Assembly (NCBI GenBank): GCA_020638155.1
Contig: JACKJB010000005.1
Span: 62,001 to 126,000, forward strand
DNA length: 64,000 nt
Direction of reading: 5' to 3'
Origin: Rhodospirillales bacterium
GTDB lineage: Bacteria; Pseudomonadota; Alphaproteobacteria; Micavibrionales; Micavibrionaceae
Shown here one piece after another: positions 50,741 through 59,571 of the stretch (its first letter is position 1; every line of letters begins with the position of its first letter). The position numbers and the translations under genes are program-made. Below the pieces are notes generated by a model. The model saw only the letters and a list, made by a program, of their open reading frames with translations, was not told where the DNA came from and did no database searches.

Positions 50741-51949
50741 TTATTCAGCCGCGTTTCTGATCGGCAGGGCGTCGGCCTGCGCCGTCCGGTGCAGTCTTTG
50801 CGCGCCAGCATATTTTTCTTCCAGCAGTTCGGCATAGACATTCAGCGTTTCATCGCCCATTTTTTCACGGGTGAAATGATTGGCGATATGCGACATGGCG
50901 CGGGTCGCAAGAATGGCGCGCTGGGTCGGGTTCAGGGACAGGGCTTCCTGGATGGCTTTGGCCAGGGCCTGTTCATCGCCCGGCGGGATCAGCCAGCCTG
51001 TTTCCCCGCGCACGATAGTTTCCTGTGCGCCGCCGTGATCGGTGGCAATGATCGGGCGGCCCATGGCCTGTGCTTCGACCGGGATGCGGCCAAAGCCTTC
51101 CGGGTCGGTTGATGCAGAGATAACGACCGTGGCCAGCATATAAGCGGCAGGCATATCATCGCAGTGATCGATAATGCGGACCTGGCCTTCGAGCTGCTTG
51201 TCGCGGATGGAGTCTTCCAGCTCCAGCCGGTAACCGGTGCGGCCCTGATCCGATCCGATCAATACGCAAAAAATATCCTTGCGGGCCAGCCGGGAAATCG
51301 CATCGATCAGGACATGATGCCCTTTCCAGCGGGTCAGGCGGCCGGGCAGCATGATGACGCTGCTGCCGTCCGGGATGCGCCATTCGCGGCTGAGTTTTAT
51401 CATGCGTTCTGCGGTGACGGCGGTCGGGTGGAATTTTTCCAGCGCGATGCCGCGGTGGATGACGCGGATGGTGTGATCGTCAAGCTTGTAATTATCGCGC
51501 AGGTACGCGGCGACGTAATGAGAAATCGCAATGACCCGCTCGCCCCGGACAATGGAAGAGTTGTAGAATTTCTTCGGCCCGTTTTCAAAATTATAGGGCG
51601 CATGGCAGGTCGTCATGAATTTGGCACCGGTGTCCTTGCAGGCGCGCAGGCAGCTCCAGGCCGGGGCGCGGCTGCGGGCGTGGACGATATCGACATCGTG
51701 CTCGCGGATCAGCTTTTTGAGCTTGCCGACATTCTGCATCATCACAAGCGGGTTTTTGCTGTGGACCGGAAGCTGGATATGCGTGCCTTCGGCACGGGCG
51801 ATATCATGGACGCGCGGTCCGCCGTGGGAGACGACGATCGCTTTGGCACCGGCACGGGTCAGCTCGGCCGTAATATCGATACAGCCCTGTTCCGCGCCGC
51901 CCGGCCCCAGTTCGGGCAGGACCTGCATAATGACCGGAATTTTACTCAT
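50741..51949 (-). CDS. Glycosyltransferase family 4
   Basis: A 402-residue GT-B glycosyltransferase. The N-terminal Gly-rich loop is LPELGPGGAEQGCIDIT; the C-terminal donor domain begins VIMLPGRLTRWKGHHVLIDAI and has the EX7E-type region PEGFGRIPVEAQAMGRP and DHGGAQETIVRGETGWLIPPGD. The donor and acceptor sugars are unknown. It precedes the GT9 gene by seven bases, so both are likely coexpressed in envelope polysaccharide assembly. It diverges from the alpha/beta hydrolase gene at 52030. Confidence 0.92.
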   Translation of the reverse strand: MSKIPVIMQVLPELGPGGAEQGCIDITAELTRAGAKAIVVSHGGPRVHDIARAEGTHIQLPVHSKNPLVMMQNVGKLKKLIREHDVDIVHARSRAPAWSCLRACKDTGAKFMTTCHAPYNFENGPKKFYNSSIVRGERVIAISHYVAAYLRDNYKLDDHTIRVIHRGIALEKFHPTAVTAERMIKLSREWRIPDGSSVIMLPGRLTRWKGHHVLIDAISRLARKDIFCVLIGSDQGRTGYRLELEDSIRDKQLEGQVRIIDHCDDMPAAYMLATVVISASTDPEGFGRIPVEAQAMGRPIIATDHGGAQETIVRGETGWLIPPGDEQALAKAIQEALSLNPTQRAILATRAMSHIANHFTREKMGDETLNVYAELLEEKYAGAQRLHRTAQADALPIRNAAE

Positions 51950-52029
51950 CTTGCTTTTCCCTTGTGTTCCGGAAACAGATTACCCACACTATACGCAGGA
52001 ATGAACATAAAATACAGCAGGTTTGGATC

Positions 52030-52809
52030 ATGAGCGCAGAATATCTGGAACGGGACGGGCGGCCGAATATCGCCTATAAGCGCCTGCCGGGCGCGGGACA
52101 GGGTGCGTCCTTGCCGACGGTGCTGTTTTGCGGCGGGTTTCGCTCCGATATGGAAGGGACCAAGGCGCTGTGTCTGGAGGAGTTTTGCCGGGATCGCGGG
52201 CAGGGTTTTGTCCGGTTTGATTATAGCGGACACGGGGCATCCGAAGGCGCGTTTGAAGACGGGACGATCGGCAGCTGGCTTGATGACACGCTGGTTGTGC
52301 TGGAGCGGCTGACGCAGGGGTCTGTGTTGATTATCGGTTCTTCCATGGGTGGCTGGATCGCTTTGCAGGCAGCGCTGACGTTGCCGGACCGGGTTAAGGG
52401 GATGATCGGCATTGCCGCCGCGCCCGATTTTACCCGCGAGATATATCAAGACGAACTGGATGACGCGCAGCGGGCGCTTTTAAAAACGCAAGGCTATATC
52501 GATGTTCCGAGCGCGTATAGCGATGAGCCGTACCGGATTACGAAGGCATTAATCGAGGACGGGGAATCGCATTGCCTGCTGGATAAGGAACTGGCGCTGG
52601 ATATCCCGGTTAAACTATTGCAGGGGATGCAGGACAGCGATGTGCCGTGGCAAAAAGCCTACCGGACTAAAAACGCGCTGGTAGATGAGGACCGGGCCGA
52701 AGTGATCCTGATTGAAAGCGGGGATCACAGGCTGTCAAGGCCAGAGGATCTTGCTTTGCTTACAGGGCAGGTGGATGCCGTGAGCAAGGCTATTTGCGCT
52801 TGTACTTAA
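52030..52809 (+). CDS. Alpha/beta hydrolase
   Basis: A 259-residue alpha/beta-hydrolase fold protein. It has the FDYSGHGASEG oxyanion-region strand, the nucleophile elbow GSSMGGW (Ser about residue 106), an Asp in the LQGMQDSDVPW turn and the histidine in SGDHRLSR. The order matches carboxylesterase/lipase-like enzymes; substrate unknown. ATG 52030 is chosen for position and N-terminal match. Its 3' end overlaps the convergent membrane-protein gene by 20 bases. Confidence 0.88.
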   Translation: MSAEYLERDGRPNIAYKRLPGAGQGASLPTVLFCGGFRSDMEGTKALCLEEFCRDRGQGFVRFDYSGHGASEGAFEDGTIGSWLDDTLVVLERLTQGSVLIIGSSMGGWIALQAALTLPDRVKGMIGIAAAPDFTREIYQDELDDAQRALLKTQGYIDVPSAYSDEPYRITKALIEDGESHCLLDKELALDIPVKLLQGMQDSDVPWQKAYRTKNALVDEDRAEVILIESGDHRLSRPEDLALLTGQVDAVSKAICACT

Positions 52810-53206
52810 CGCGCTTTTTCTCGCCCTGGCCGGATTTATAGCTGGTGGTTTTTCCTTGCATCGTCAGGCCGCTGAACAGGCCGCGCCCTTCGAAACCGCC
52901 AAGGCCGAAAATTTTCATGAACAGCGTGATTGCCAGATACAGCGCCAGCGGCACCGCGGCAACGTAAACGGCGCTATATTGCAGGACCGGGTCGATAAAG
53001 CCGTTCCAGATTATCGCATCGGTATTTTCAATCACCCAGTTATAGCTCGCCGGGTGATAATCAATCCATAGGACGCCCAGATCATACAGGTGGAAGCGCT
53101 CTCCCGGGTCGAGATGCGTATTATTGTAGGCCATATAGACATCATGCCCAAGCGCGGCCAGGGCCGGGATGGACAGGATAAAGGCAAAAAGAAAGATATC
53201 GCGCAT
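52790..53206 (-). CDS. Membrane protein, unassigned
   Basis: A 138-residue inner-membrane protein with an N-terminal hydrophobic helix (FLFAFILSIPALAALG), a middle soluble part (HLDPGERFHLYDLGVLWIDYHP), a second hydrophobic stretch near 80-100 (SAVYVAAVPLALYLAITLFM) and a highly basic C-terminus (KGQGEKKRVKYKRK-like). No family recognised. It is convergent with the hydrolase gene (20-base overlap). It is followed, on the other strand, by the gap holding the tRNA-Ser promoter. Confidence 0.6.
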   Translation of the reverse strand: MRDIFLFAFILSIPALAALGHDVYMAYNNTHLDPGERFHLYDLGVLWIDYHPASYNWVIENTDAIIWNGFIDPVLQYSAVYVAAVPLALYLAITLFMKIFGLGGFEGRGLFSGLTMQGKTTSYKSGQGEKKRVKYKRK

Positions 53207-53350
53207 AATCTGGTCTTTGCTGGTGAAAATATAAGTGATGGGACAAATTTAAAATTCAGATCTTATCTTATCAAGGAATTGCGCCGCCGCCAATAACTCT
53301 GTGATGTGGACCGCTGATAAAGGGTTTGCCGGTCTGATGCAATTACAGGC

Positions 53351-53379
53351 TTGCACTTTTGCGCATCTGCCGCTAGGTT
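53351..53379 (+). promoter_or_regulatory. Promoter of tRNA-Ser
   Basis: TTGCAC (53351-53356) and TAGGTT (53374-53379) with exactly 17 bases between, ending about 15 bases before the tRNA start, suits a sigma-70 promoter for the tRNA. The downstream RhuM gene may depend on it. Confidence 0.5.
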
Positions 53380-53394
53380 GCTGCGATTAATGCA

Positions 53395-53482
53395 GGAGAC
53401 GTGGCCGAGCGGCTTAAGGCGCACGATTGGAAATCGTGTTTACCGAGAGGTATCGAGGGTTCGAATCCCTCCGTCTCCGCCA
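53395..53482 (+). tRNA. tRNA-Ser (anticodon GGA)
   Basis: An 88-base tRNA including the encoded CCA. The acceptor stem pairs GGAGAC with GTCTCC, the D-loop region is GTGGCCGAGCGG, the anticodon loop is TTGGAAA within CACGAT/ATCGTG, and a long variable arm (TACCGAGAGGTA) marks it as a type II serine tRNA. The T arm is GAGGGTTCGAATCCCTC. The following gene begins only 11 bases after the CCA end. Confidence 0.97.
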
Positions 53483-53492
53483 TTTTATTGCT

Positions 53493-54548
53493 ATGTACAC
53501 AGAAAGCAGAACAATGGGGGACAGGGGAGAAATCATTCTGTATCAGACAGATGATGGCCTGGCGACCATCCATTTACGGGCGTTCGACCATACGGTTTGG
53601 CTGACTCAAGCGGAAATCGCGGAGCTTTTTCAAAAAGATAAAAGGACGGTATCCGAGCATTTGCAGAATATATTTGCCGAAGGGGAACTGGATGAACATT
53701 CAGTTGTCCGGAATTTCCGGACAACTGCTTCTGACGGCAAGGCTTATGATACCAACCACTACAATCTGGACGCTATTCTGGCGGTTGGTTACCGGGTAAA
53801 ATCACAGCGTGGCACCCAGTTTCGTAAATGGGCGACAACGGCCTTGCGGGAGTATCTGGTTAAGGGGTTTGTTATTAATGATGAGTGGATGAAGGACCCC
53901 GGCGGCTGGGATTATTTTGATGAATTGCTGGAACGCATTCGTGATATCCGGACTTCAGAAAAGCGGTTCTACCAGCAAGTCAAAGACGTTTATGCTACCG
54001 CTATTGATTACGATCTGAAATCCGATGCGGCGCAGCTGTTTTTTAAAACCGTCCAGAATAAAATGCTGTTTTCTGTTACCAAGCGTACGGCGGCAGAACT
54101 GATTATCGAGCGGGCAGATTCCGGTCAGCCGAATATGGGGTTGAAATCGTGGAGAGGCAGTGTTGTCCGTAAGGGCGATGTTGCTACAGCGAAAAATTAC
54201 CTGGCAGCGGAGGAAATTTCCGAGTTGAACCGCATCGTTACTATGTATCTTGACTACGCCGAAGATATGGCTAGGCGGCGCAAGGAGATGACGATGAAGG
54301 ATTGGGAGGAACGGCTCGACGCTTTTCTCGTATTTAATGAACGGGATGTTTTGAGTAATGCCGGGAGTGTTTCCGCCGAACAGGCGAAACAGGTTGCGTA
54401 TGAGCGTTATAAGGCTTTTGATATGACGAGGAAGGAAATTGAATTACTGGAAGCTGAAACGGAATATATTGAAGACTTAAGAGCTATAGAAGAAGAAGCG
54501 AAGGTGTTGCAGAAGAAAATCAGGAAGGATACAGCCGACGGCGGCTGA
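53493..54548 (+). CDS. RhuM family protein (virulence-associated, accessory)
   Basis: A 351-residue member of the RhuM family, found on many genomic islands; function not established. It has the typical opening GEIILYQTDDGLATIHL (from ATG 53514 or 53493), WLTQAEIAELFQKDKRTVSEHL, the VVRNFRTTA and TNHYNLDAILAVGYRV motifs and a C-terminal coiled-coil region (about 255-350). The gene lies immediately downstream of tRNA-Ser and is AT-richer than the core genes, both consistent with integration at a tRNA. No promoter separate from the tRNA promoter is obvious. Confidence 0.88.
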   Translation: MYTESRTMGDRGEIILYQTDDGLATIHLRAFDHTVWLTQAEIAELFQKDKRTVSEHLQNIFAEGELDEHSVVRNFRTTASDGKAYDTNHYNLDAILAVGYRVKSQRGTQFRKWATTALREYLVKGFVINDEWMKDPGGWDYFDELLERIRDIRTSEKRFYQQVKDVYATAIDYDLKSDAAQLFFKTVQNKMLFSVTKRTAAELIIERADSGQPNMGLKSWRGSVVRKGDVATAKNYLAAEEISELNRIVTMYLDYAEDMARRRKEMTMKDWEERLDAFLVFNERDVLSNAGSVSAEQAKQVAYERYKAFDMTRKEIELLEAETEYIEDLRAIEEEAKVLQKKIRKDTADGG

Positions 54549-54612
54549 TTATGCCGCGAAAACTCGACATCATAACAACTTATTTTCAAAAATTAAATAG
54601 AGTTTTGTTTTA

Positions 54613-55747
54613 ATGGGAATGTTTGGGAAATATTTTTTCGTCCTTTATTGTGCTGCAGTTTTAACTGTTTCCAGTGCGCATAGTTCTGAATTACATAGCG
54701 ATAGCTTTGATTTTTCTTCAAGCGATCAAAGTCGCTTAGATGAAGCGAGAAAACTCTACCGTCGCGCAAAAAAATATGAATATGGGACGGGTGTGGAAAT
54801 AGACCTCGATAAAGCATTCGATATGTATATGAAAGCTGCTGGGGCATCCTGAAGCTCAAAATAAAGTTGGAAACTTCTATTCATCGGGAAAATCGCGAGA
54901 TGTTAGCTTCCATTCGGCGAGGGCGTGGTATGTATCAGCAGCAAACCTTGACAGTGCCAATGCTGCCGCCAATCTGGGCCGAATGTATGATGAAGCAAGG
55001 GGCGTTGAAAAAGACCCGAAGAGGGCATTCGAATGGTATCTGCGCGCCGCTGAACTGGGGCATGCTTATTCGCAAAACTACGTTGGGGTTGCGTACAAAG
55101 AAGGGTTGGTAGTTCGTCGCGACTATAGGAAGGCGTTTAGCTACATAAGCAAAGCGGCGGAGCAGGGGGAGGCTCATGCGCAGCGTAATTTGGGTAGAAT
55201 GTATATATTTGGACAGGGTATTGAAAAAAATCTCTACATCGCTGGGCAATGGTACAAGAAAGCAGCGGATAACGGGCTGGAGGAAGCGAAAGCTTATTTG
55301 AAGGAAAGTACGAAGAAGTGCTCCGAGCATGTGCGGCCTAGCGATGGATCGATTATTTTTAACATGGCCGATTGCTGGTTCGTCGCCCCGACAAACGATC
55401 CGATGGCACTCCATGCTGTCGGTGTGGCATATCTTTCCGGCACAGGTGGTGTAGAGCAGGCCCCCGAGAAAGCTTATCCATGGATGCTAAAAGCAGCAAA
55501 AGCTGGCTCGGGTGGAGCACAGATTCATCTGGCAATAATGTATGCAGAAGGTAATGGAGTGGCACGCGACCCCGTCGAATCGTATGCATGGACTTTGGTT
55601 GTAAAAGACGATGAGTCGTTAAATGAGCTGCAGAGAAAAGTGGTTGAAGTAGACATACGACATGCAAAGCGCAATCTGTCCTTTCTGGAAGAGCGGAAGG
55701 CGAAAAAGAAAGCAAAACAATACAAGGAAGAGATTCACAAAAAATAG
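54613..55747 (+). pseudogene. Sel1-repeat (TPR-like) exported protein gene broken by a frameshift
   Basis: An N-terminal signal peptide (GKYFFVLYCAAVLTVSSAHS) is followed by Sel1-like repeats, but the reading frame stops at 54852 (AAGAS, then TGA). Continuing in the +1 frame from 54842 gives GHPEAQNKVGNFY and then a long run of Sel1 repeats (LGRMYDEARGVEKD, AQRNLGRMYIFGQGI) to the stop at 55747. The repair would need a 5-base insertion (consistent with loss of GAACT between two CTG repeats) or an equivalent shift. The region is AT-rich and lies in the accessory patch. A sequencing error cannot be excluded. Confidence 0.8.
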
Positions 55748-55800
55748 ATAACAAAGAGAGCGATTTATGTCAGTTGCGACTACTTATTACGGCCCAGTCA

Positions 55801-56514
55801 CTAAAGATTCGGCCCGTCCAGTTTGGGAGCGTTCTTCTGGTTGAAGTCTTCTATGCGTTGCAGCAGGCCGTCGATACCGCTGCGGCGGGCGAGGGGGCCG
55901 TATTGGCCGCGGTAGGTGGTGACCATGCTGACGCCTTCGATTGACAGGTCGTAAACTTTCCACTGGTTGTTAGAGTCACGGGACAGGCGGTAATCGATCG
56001 AGATATCCGGGCCGCCGGGCTGTTCGATGGTGGTAGATACGGTGACTTTATCGCTGCCCGGCGTGGTGCGGACCGGCAGGATGTCGATTTTCTGGTCGCT
56101 GTACGACAGCAGCGCGGCGGCGTAGGTGCGCATTAACATGGTGCTGAAGGCGTTGGTGAAACGCTCTTTTTGCTGGTCGTTGGCGCGGCGCCAGTGTACG
56201 GCGAGGACGCTTTGCGCCATACCCGGCATATCGAAATGTTTGGTGACGTGCTGCTGCAAAAGTTGATCGAGCAGGGCAGGGTCTTTTTTCAGGGCATCGC
56301 GATTGGCTTTGAGGGCATCGATCATATCGGATACGGCCTGTTCGACCAGGGCCTGGGCCGGGTGGGCCTGCGCGGCGTCCGCGGGGAACAGTGTATCGTT
56401 GGCGGGTGAGGCAGACGGCTGATCGCCAGCGGCAAGGGCGTTGCCTGCGGCGGCGGAAAAGGCTATGGCAGAGCTTAGTAAAGCGCGCAGCGCGGTCTTG
56501 CGGATCGGTGTCAT
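55801..56514 (-). CDS. MlaC-type phospholipid-binding protein
   Basis: A 237-residue periplasmic lipid carrier of the MlaC/Ttg2D family, starting at ATG 56514. A signal peptide (LRALLSSAIAFSAAAGNALA) is followed by the MlaC helix-strand pattern: LLQQHVTKHFDMPGMAQ, RANDQQKERFTNAFSTMLMRTY, and the C-terminal WKVYDLSIEGVSMVTTYRGQY. In the family it shuttles phospholipids between outer- and inner-membrane complexes. The rest of the mla transport system is not in this window. Confidence 0.85.
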   Translation of the reverse strand: MTPIRKTALRALLSSAIAFSAAAGNALAAGDQPSASPANDTLFPADAAQAHPAQALVEQAVSDMIDALKANRDALKKDPALLDQLLQQHVTKHFDMPGMAQSVLAVHWRRANDQQKERFTNAFSTMLMRTYAAALLSYSDQKIDILPVRTTPGSDKVTVSTTIEQPGGPDISIDYRLSRDSNNQWKVYDLSIEGVSMVTTYRGQYGPLARRSGIDGLLQRIEDFNQKNAPKLDGPNL

Positions 56515-56614
56515 CGGTTTGTCCCTGTTCTTTTTATGATTATGATGATGTCCGCACCATAGCAAAAGCGGTGGGCAAAGACAATCCCGCCGCGCTTATC
56601 AAGGGGGGTAGAGT

Positions 56615-56962
56615 TCAGGGCAGGATCTCTTTGACCCGCTCGGGCGGGCGGCAGATGCGGGCACCTTTTGCGGTGATGACCAGCGGGCGCTCGATCAGGA
56701 CCGGGTGCGCGGCCATGGCCCGGATCAGGGTGCCGGGATCATCGGTCTCTTTGAGGCCAAGCTCTTTATAGACGGCTTCGCCCTTGCGCATCATGTCCTG
56801 CGGCGCGCCGCCGAGTTGCGCTGCCAGGGCGGCAATGGTTCCGGCGTCCGGCGGGGTTTTTAAATATTCGATAATATCCGGTTCATGTCCTGCTGCACGA
56901 ATCAGTTCCAGCGCCTGGCGGGATTTGGAGCAGCGCGGGTTGTGGTAGATGGTGATGCTCAT
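56615..56962 (-). CDS. ArsC family arsenate reductase-like protein
   Basis: A 115-residue member of the glutaredoxin-coupled ArsC family. The catalytic cysteine sits in YHNPRCSKSRQAL (about residue 11), with arginines in ERPLVITAKGARICRP positioned like the substrate-binding arginines. Length fits the family. No ars operon (ArsB, ACR3) is nearby, so a role in arsenate detoxification is only possible; some ArsC homologues act on other substrates. It lies on the same strand as the MlaC gene. Confidence 0.9.
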   Translation of the reverse strand: MSITIYHNPRCSKSRQALELIRAAGHEPDIIEYLKTPPDAGTIAALAAQLGGAPQDMMRKGEAVYKELGLKETDDPGTLIRAMAAHPVLIERPLVITAKGARICRPPERVKEILP

Positions 56963-57072
56963 AATCTTTTCATCCTTTCCGGTCTGTTGTGACGGGCTTG
57001 ATCCTACAGGGAAAATCAGTCATCCTGAACCGTCAAATTGCAATATTATGTTGAAGACAGGATTTTTAAGCC

Positions 57073-57915
57073 ATGGCCAAGACCGACCCTAAGAAAGCAT
57101 CCTCTAAGAAGGCACCCGCTGCTAAAAAAGGCAAAGCCGATGCCGCGCCGGAGAAAAAGAACACCAAGCTTCGCACGGTGATCGTGCTGGTATTCGGGGT
57201 GATCGTGATGGCGGGGCTGCTGGTGATGAATGCCGGGAACCTGGCTAAAATCGCGGTTGAAAAGATCGGCAGCGACACGCTGGGGACGAAGGTCGCTATT
57301 GAGACGCTGGATGTGAAACTGCAGGAGCGCGAGGTTGATGTGACCGGGATCGGGGTTGATAACCCTGCCGGATACCGTGCGCCGCAGGCGTTTAAAATCG
57401 AAAAAGTGAAGATTGCGGCCGACCAGATCGGGCAGGAATTGCTGGTGTTTGATGAGATCGTGGTCAGCGGTACGACAATCAATCTTGAGGTCAAAGAGAA
57501 CAAAACCAATCTGACCGAACTGCACGGCAAGATGGATAGCGGCGCGAGTACACGGAAAACGGCGGCAGAAGCGCCTGTTAAAGTCATTATCCGCAAGCTG
57601 GTGATTGAAAATGCCACGCTCGTTCCCGCGGCAACGCTTGGGGAGCGTGAGATGCAGCCTGTGACCCTGCCGACGGTGCGGATTCTTGGGATTGGCGAGA
57701 GCAGCGGCGGGATGACGGCGTCCGAAGCGATGACCCTGATTACCGACCGGGTGATTACCGTGGCGATGCGCTCGGCTGTCGAAGCGCAGTATCTGCAGGG
57801 GATGGATACGGAAAGCCTGAAGAAAATTCAGGGCGCGCTTGATTTGCCGACCGGCCTTATCGACCAGGTTAAAGGGCTGGGCGATAAGGTGATGAAAGAT
57901 TTATTCGGCGAATAA
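57073..57915 (+). CDS. AsmA-like membrane-anchored protein
   Basis: A 280-residue protein with a Lys/Ala-rich cytoplasmic N-terminus (residues 1-35), one transmembrane helix (IVLVFGVIVMAGLLVM, about 37-55) and a periplasmic domain with an AsmA-like beginning: VEKIGSDTLGTKVAIETLDVKLQ and VDVTGIGVDNPAG and KIEKVKIAADQIG. The domain is short compared with full AsmA proteins. These proteins affect envelope lipid transport, but the role here is not known. It is convergent with the MATE gene, three bases apart. Confidence 0.75.
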   Translation: MAKTDPKKASSKKAPAAKKGKADAAPEKKNTKLRTVIVLVFGVIVMAGLLVMNAGNLAKIAVEKIGSDTLGTKVAIETLDVKLQEREVDVTGIGVDNPAGYRAPQAFKIEKVKIAADQIGQELLVFDEIVVSGTTINLEVKENKTNLTELHGKMDSGASTRKTAAEAPVKVIIRKLVIENATLVPAATLGEREMQPVTLPTVRILGIGESSGGMTASEAMTLITDRVITVAMRSAVEAQYLQGMDTESLKKIQGALDLPTGLIDQVKGLGDKVMKDLFGE

Positions 57916-57917
57916 GC

Positions 57918-59318
57918 CTATGCTCCGCTTTGCCGGGCAATCCTGCCGGCGGCGCAGTAGCGGCTATTGACGATATGAAACCCGATGCCGGAGAGCAGGT
58001 TCGTTATCGCGATGGCGCCGAAAATCCCGGGAATCCCGAATAAATGACTGCCGAGTACGGCGAGCGGGATCTGCAAAAGCAGCAGTTTGACCGCAATCAT
58101 CATGAAAGAGCGTTTGGGCATCCCCATCGCGTTAAAGGCGGATCCCCAGCCAGGGACAAGATTTCCCGGCACATAAGTCAGCGCGACAATCCAGAAATAC
58201 AGCACCATAATGCCGGTAAAAGCCGGGGCCTCGCCTGCGGCGAACAGGTTCGCGAGCGGACCGGCGAAGGCGATAAAGACCAGTGCGACCAGCAGTGACC
58301 ATGCGGCGGCAAAGCGCAGGGCGCGGTTTAAGGTTTCATGGACGCGCTCATACAGCCCGGCGCCCCAGTTCTGGCCGATGATCGGGGCCATGCCTGTTGC
58401 CAGGGCCATAATAATGGTAAAGGCAAAGGCTTCGAGCCGGGTGGCGACGCCGAACGCGGCGACGGCGGCATTGCCGTACGCGGCCAGCAGGGCGATGATA
58501 ACGGCATTTGTCGCGGGCTGGATCGCGCTGGTCAGCCCTGCCGGGATGGCGATATAGGACAGGCGTTTGACCGAATCGCCGAAATGCCTTAAATGCAGGC
58601 TGTCGCGGCAGATCATTTTTTTGCGCACGTACAGCACGTACAGTCCGGCCAGCAGCGCACAGCCATTGGCAAAAGCCGTGGCGATGGCTGCGCCTTGCAA
58701 TTCAAGGCGCGGGAAACCGCACAGGCCGAAGATCAGCAGCGGGTCTAAGATCACATTGGTTATAGCGGCGATCGTCATAATTAATGCAGGGGTTGTACTG
58801 TCGCCGCCGGCGCGGATCGCCGCATTGCCGACCAGTGGTATCGTGACGAGGATATTACCGAAGAACCAGATATCCATGTAATCGTGGATTAACGGCAGCA
58901 GGGTGTTATCAGCGCCCATCAGGCGAAATAGCGGGCCGGAGAGGCCCAGACCGATCATGGCGATTGCCAGCCCTGTTATAAGGGACAGGATCAGGGCATG
59001 TGTTATGATTCGCCGCACCCGATCCATGTTGCCTTCGCCGATCTGGCGGGAGACAACGGAAGACGTTGCGATGCCCAGCCCTATAATCAGGCTGAAAATG
59101 CCGTATGTGATCGGAAAGGTGAAGCTGATGGCGGCGAGCGGGGTGGTGCCGAGCATCGAGATATAAAAGGTGTCGATCAGTTGGAAGCTGATAATCGCGA
59201 AAATTCCCCAGATCATCGGTACGGTCAGCCGGATCAAGTGGTCTTTAATACGGCCCTGGGTGAGATTGCCTTTGGCTGCGTAGCGGCCTTTATAGGGGCT
59301 GGCGGGATTTTTGCTCAT
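57918..59318 (-). CDS. MATE family efflux transporter
   Basis: A 466-residue multidrug and toxic-compound extrusion transporter. It starts at ATG 59318 and shows twelve hydrophobic stretches, with the family signature IRAGGDSTTPALIM and the two homologous halves starting LTVPMIWGIFAII and AYGNAAVAAFGVATRLEAFA. Such transporters exchange cations (Na+ or H+) for drugs. Substrate unknown. It is divergent from the RTX gene and convergent with the AsmA-like gene. Confidence 0.9.
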   Translation of the reverse strand: MSKNPASPYKGRYAAKGNLTQGRIKDHLIRLTVPMIWGIFAIISFQLIDTFYISMLGTTPLAAISFTFPITYGIFSLIIGLGIATSSVVSRQIGEGNMDRVRRIITHALILSLITGLAIAMIGLGLSGPLFRLMGADNTLLPLIHDYMDIWFFGNILVTIPLVGNAAIRAGGDSTTPALIMTIAAITNVILDPLLIFGLCGFPRLELQGAAIATAFANGCALLAGLYVLYVRKKMICRDSLHLRHFGDSVKRLSYIAIPAGLTSAIQPATNAVIIALLAAYGNAAVAAFGVATRLEAFAFTIIMALATGMAPIIGQNWGAGLYERVHETLNRALRFAAAWSLLVALVFIAFAGPLANLFAAGEAPAFTGIMVLYFWIVALTYVPGNLVPGWGSAFNAMGMPKRSFMMIAVKLLLLQIPLAVLGSHLFGIPGIFGAIAITNLLSGIGFHIVNSRYCAAGRIARQSGA

Positions 59319-59571
59319 GACATTGTTTATATAGGCCTGTTTGCCGTGCAAAAAAACAAAATAAAAGGCCGGATGAATGTAAAAATTACTCAAAAAAATA
59401 AAATAATTTACATAAATTTTTAATCTTTCCTGAGATATCATGGAAGATGTAAGCGTGTGTGCCTTTGGGGAACTAAAAAGGCAAAGTTAAGTGAAAACAA
59501 TAAGTTATAAACTTACAGCGTTGCTTATAAAAATATTCTGAGTAACTGCGTGCGGGGGAAAATAAAAAGTC

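Noticed and set aside
53483..55800. Attachment-site repeat of the tRNA-Ser 3' end
   Set aside because: I looked for a repeat of GGTTCGAATCCCTCCGTC near 55.7-55.8 kb and found none, so no integration boundary is called.
55767..55844. 25-codon frame between the Sel1 gene and mlaC
   Set aside because: It runs into the mlaC 3' end and is very short; may be a fragment but cannot be supported.
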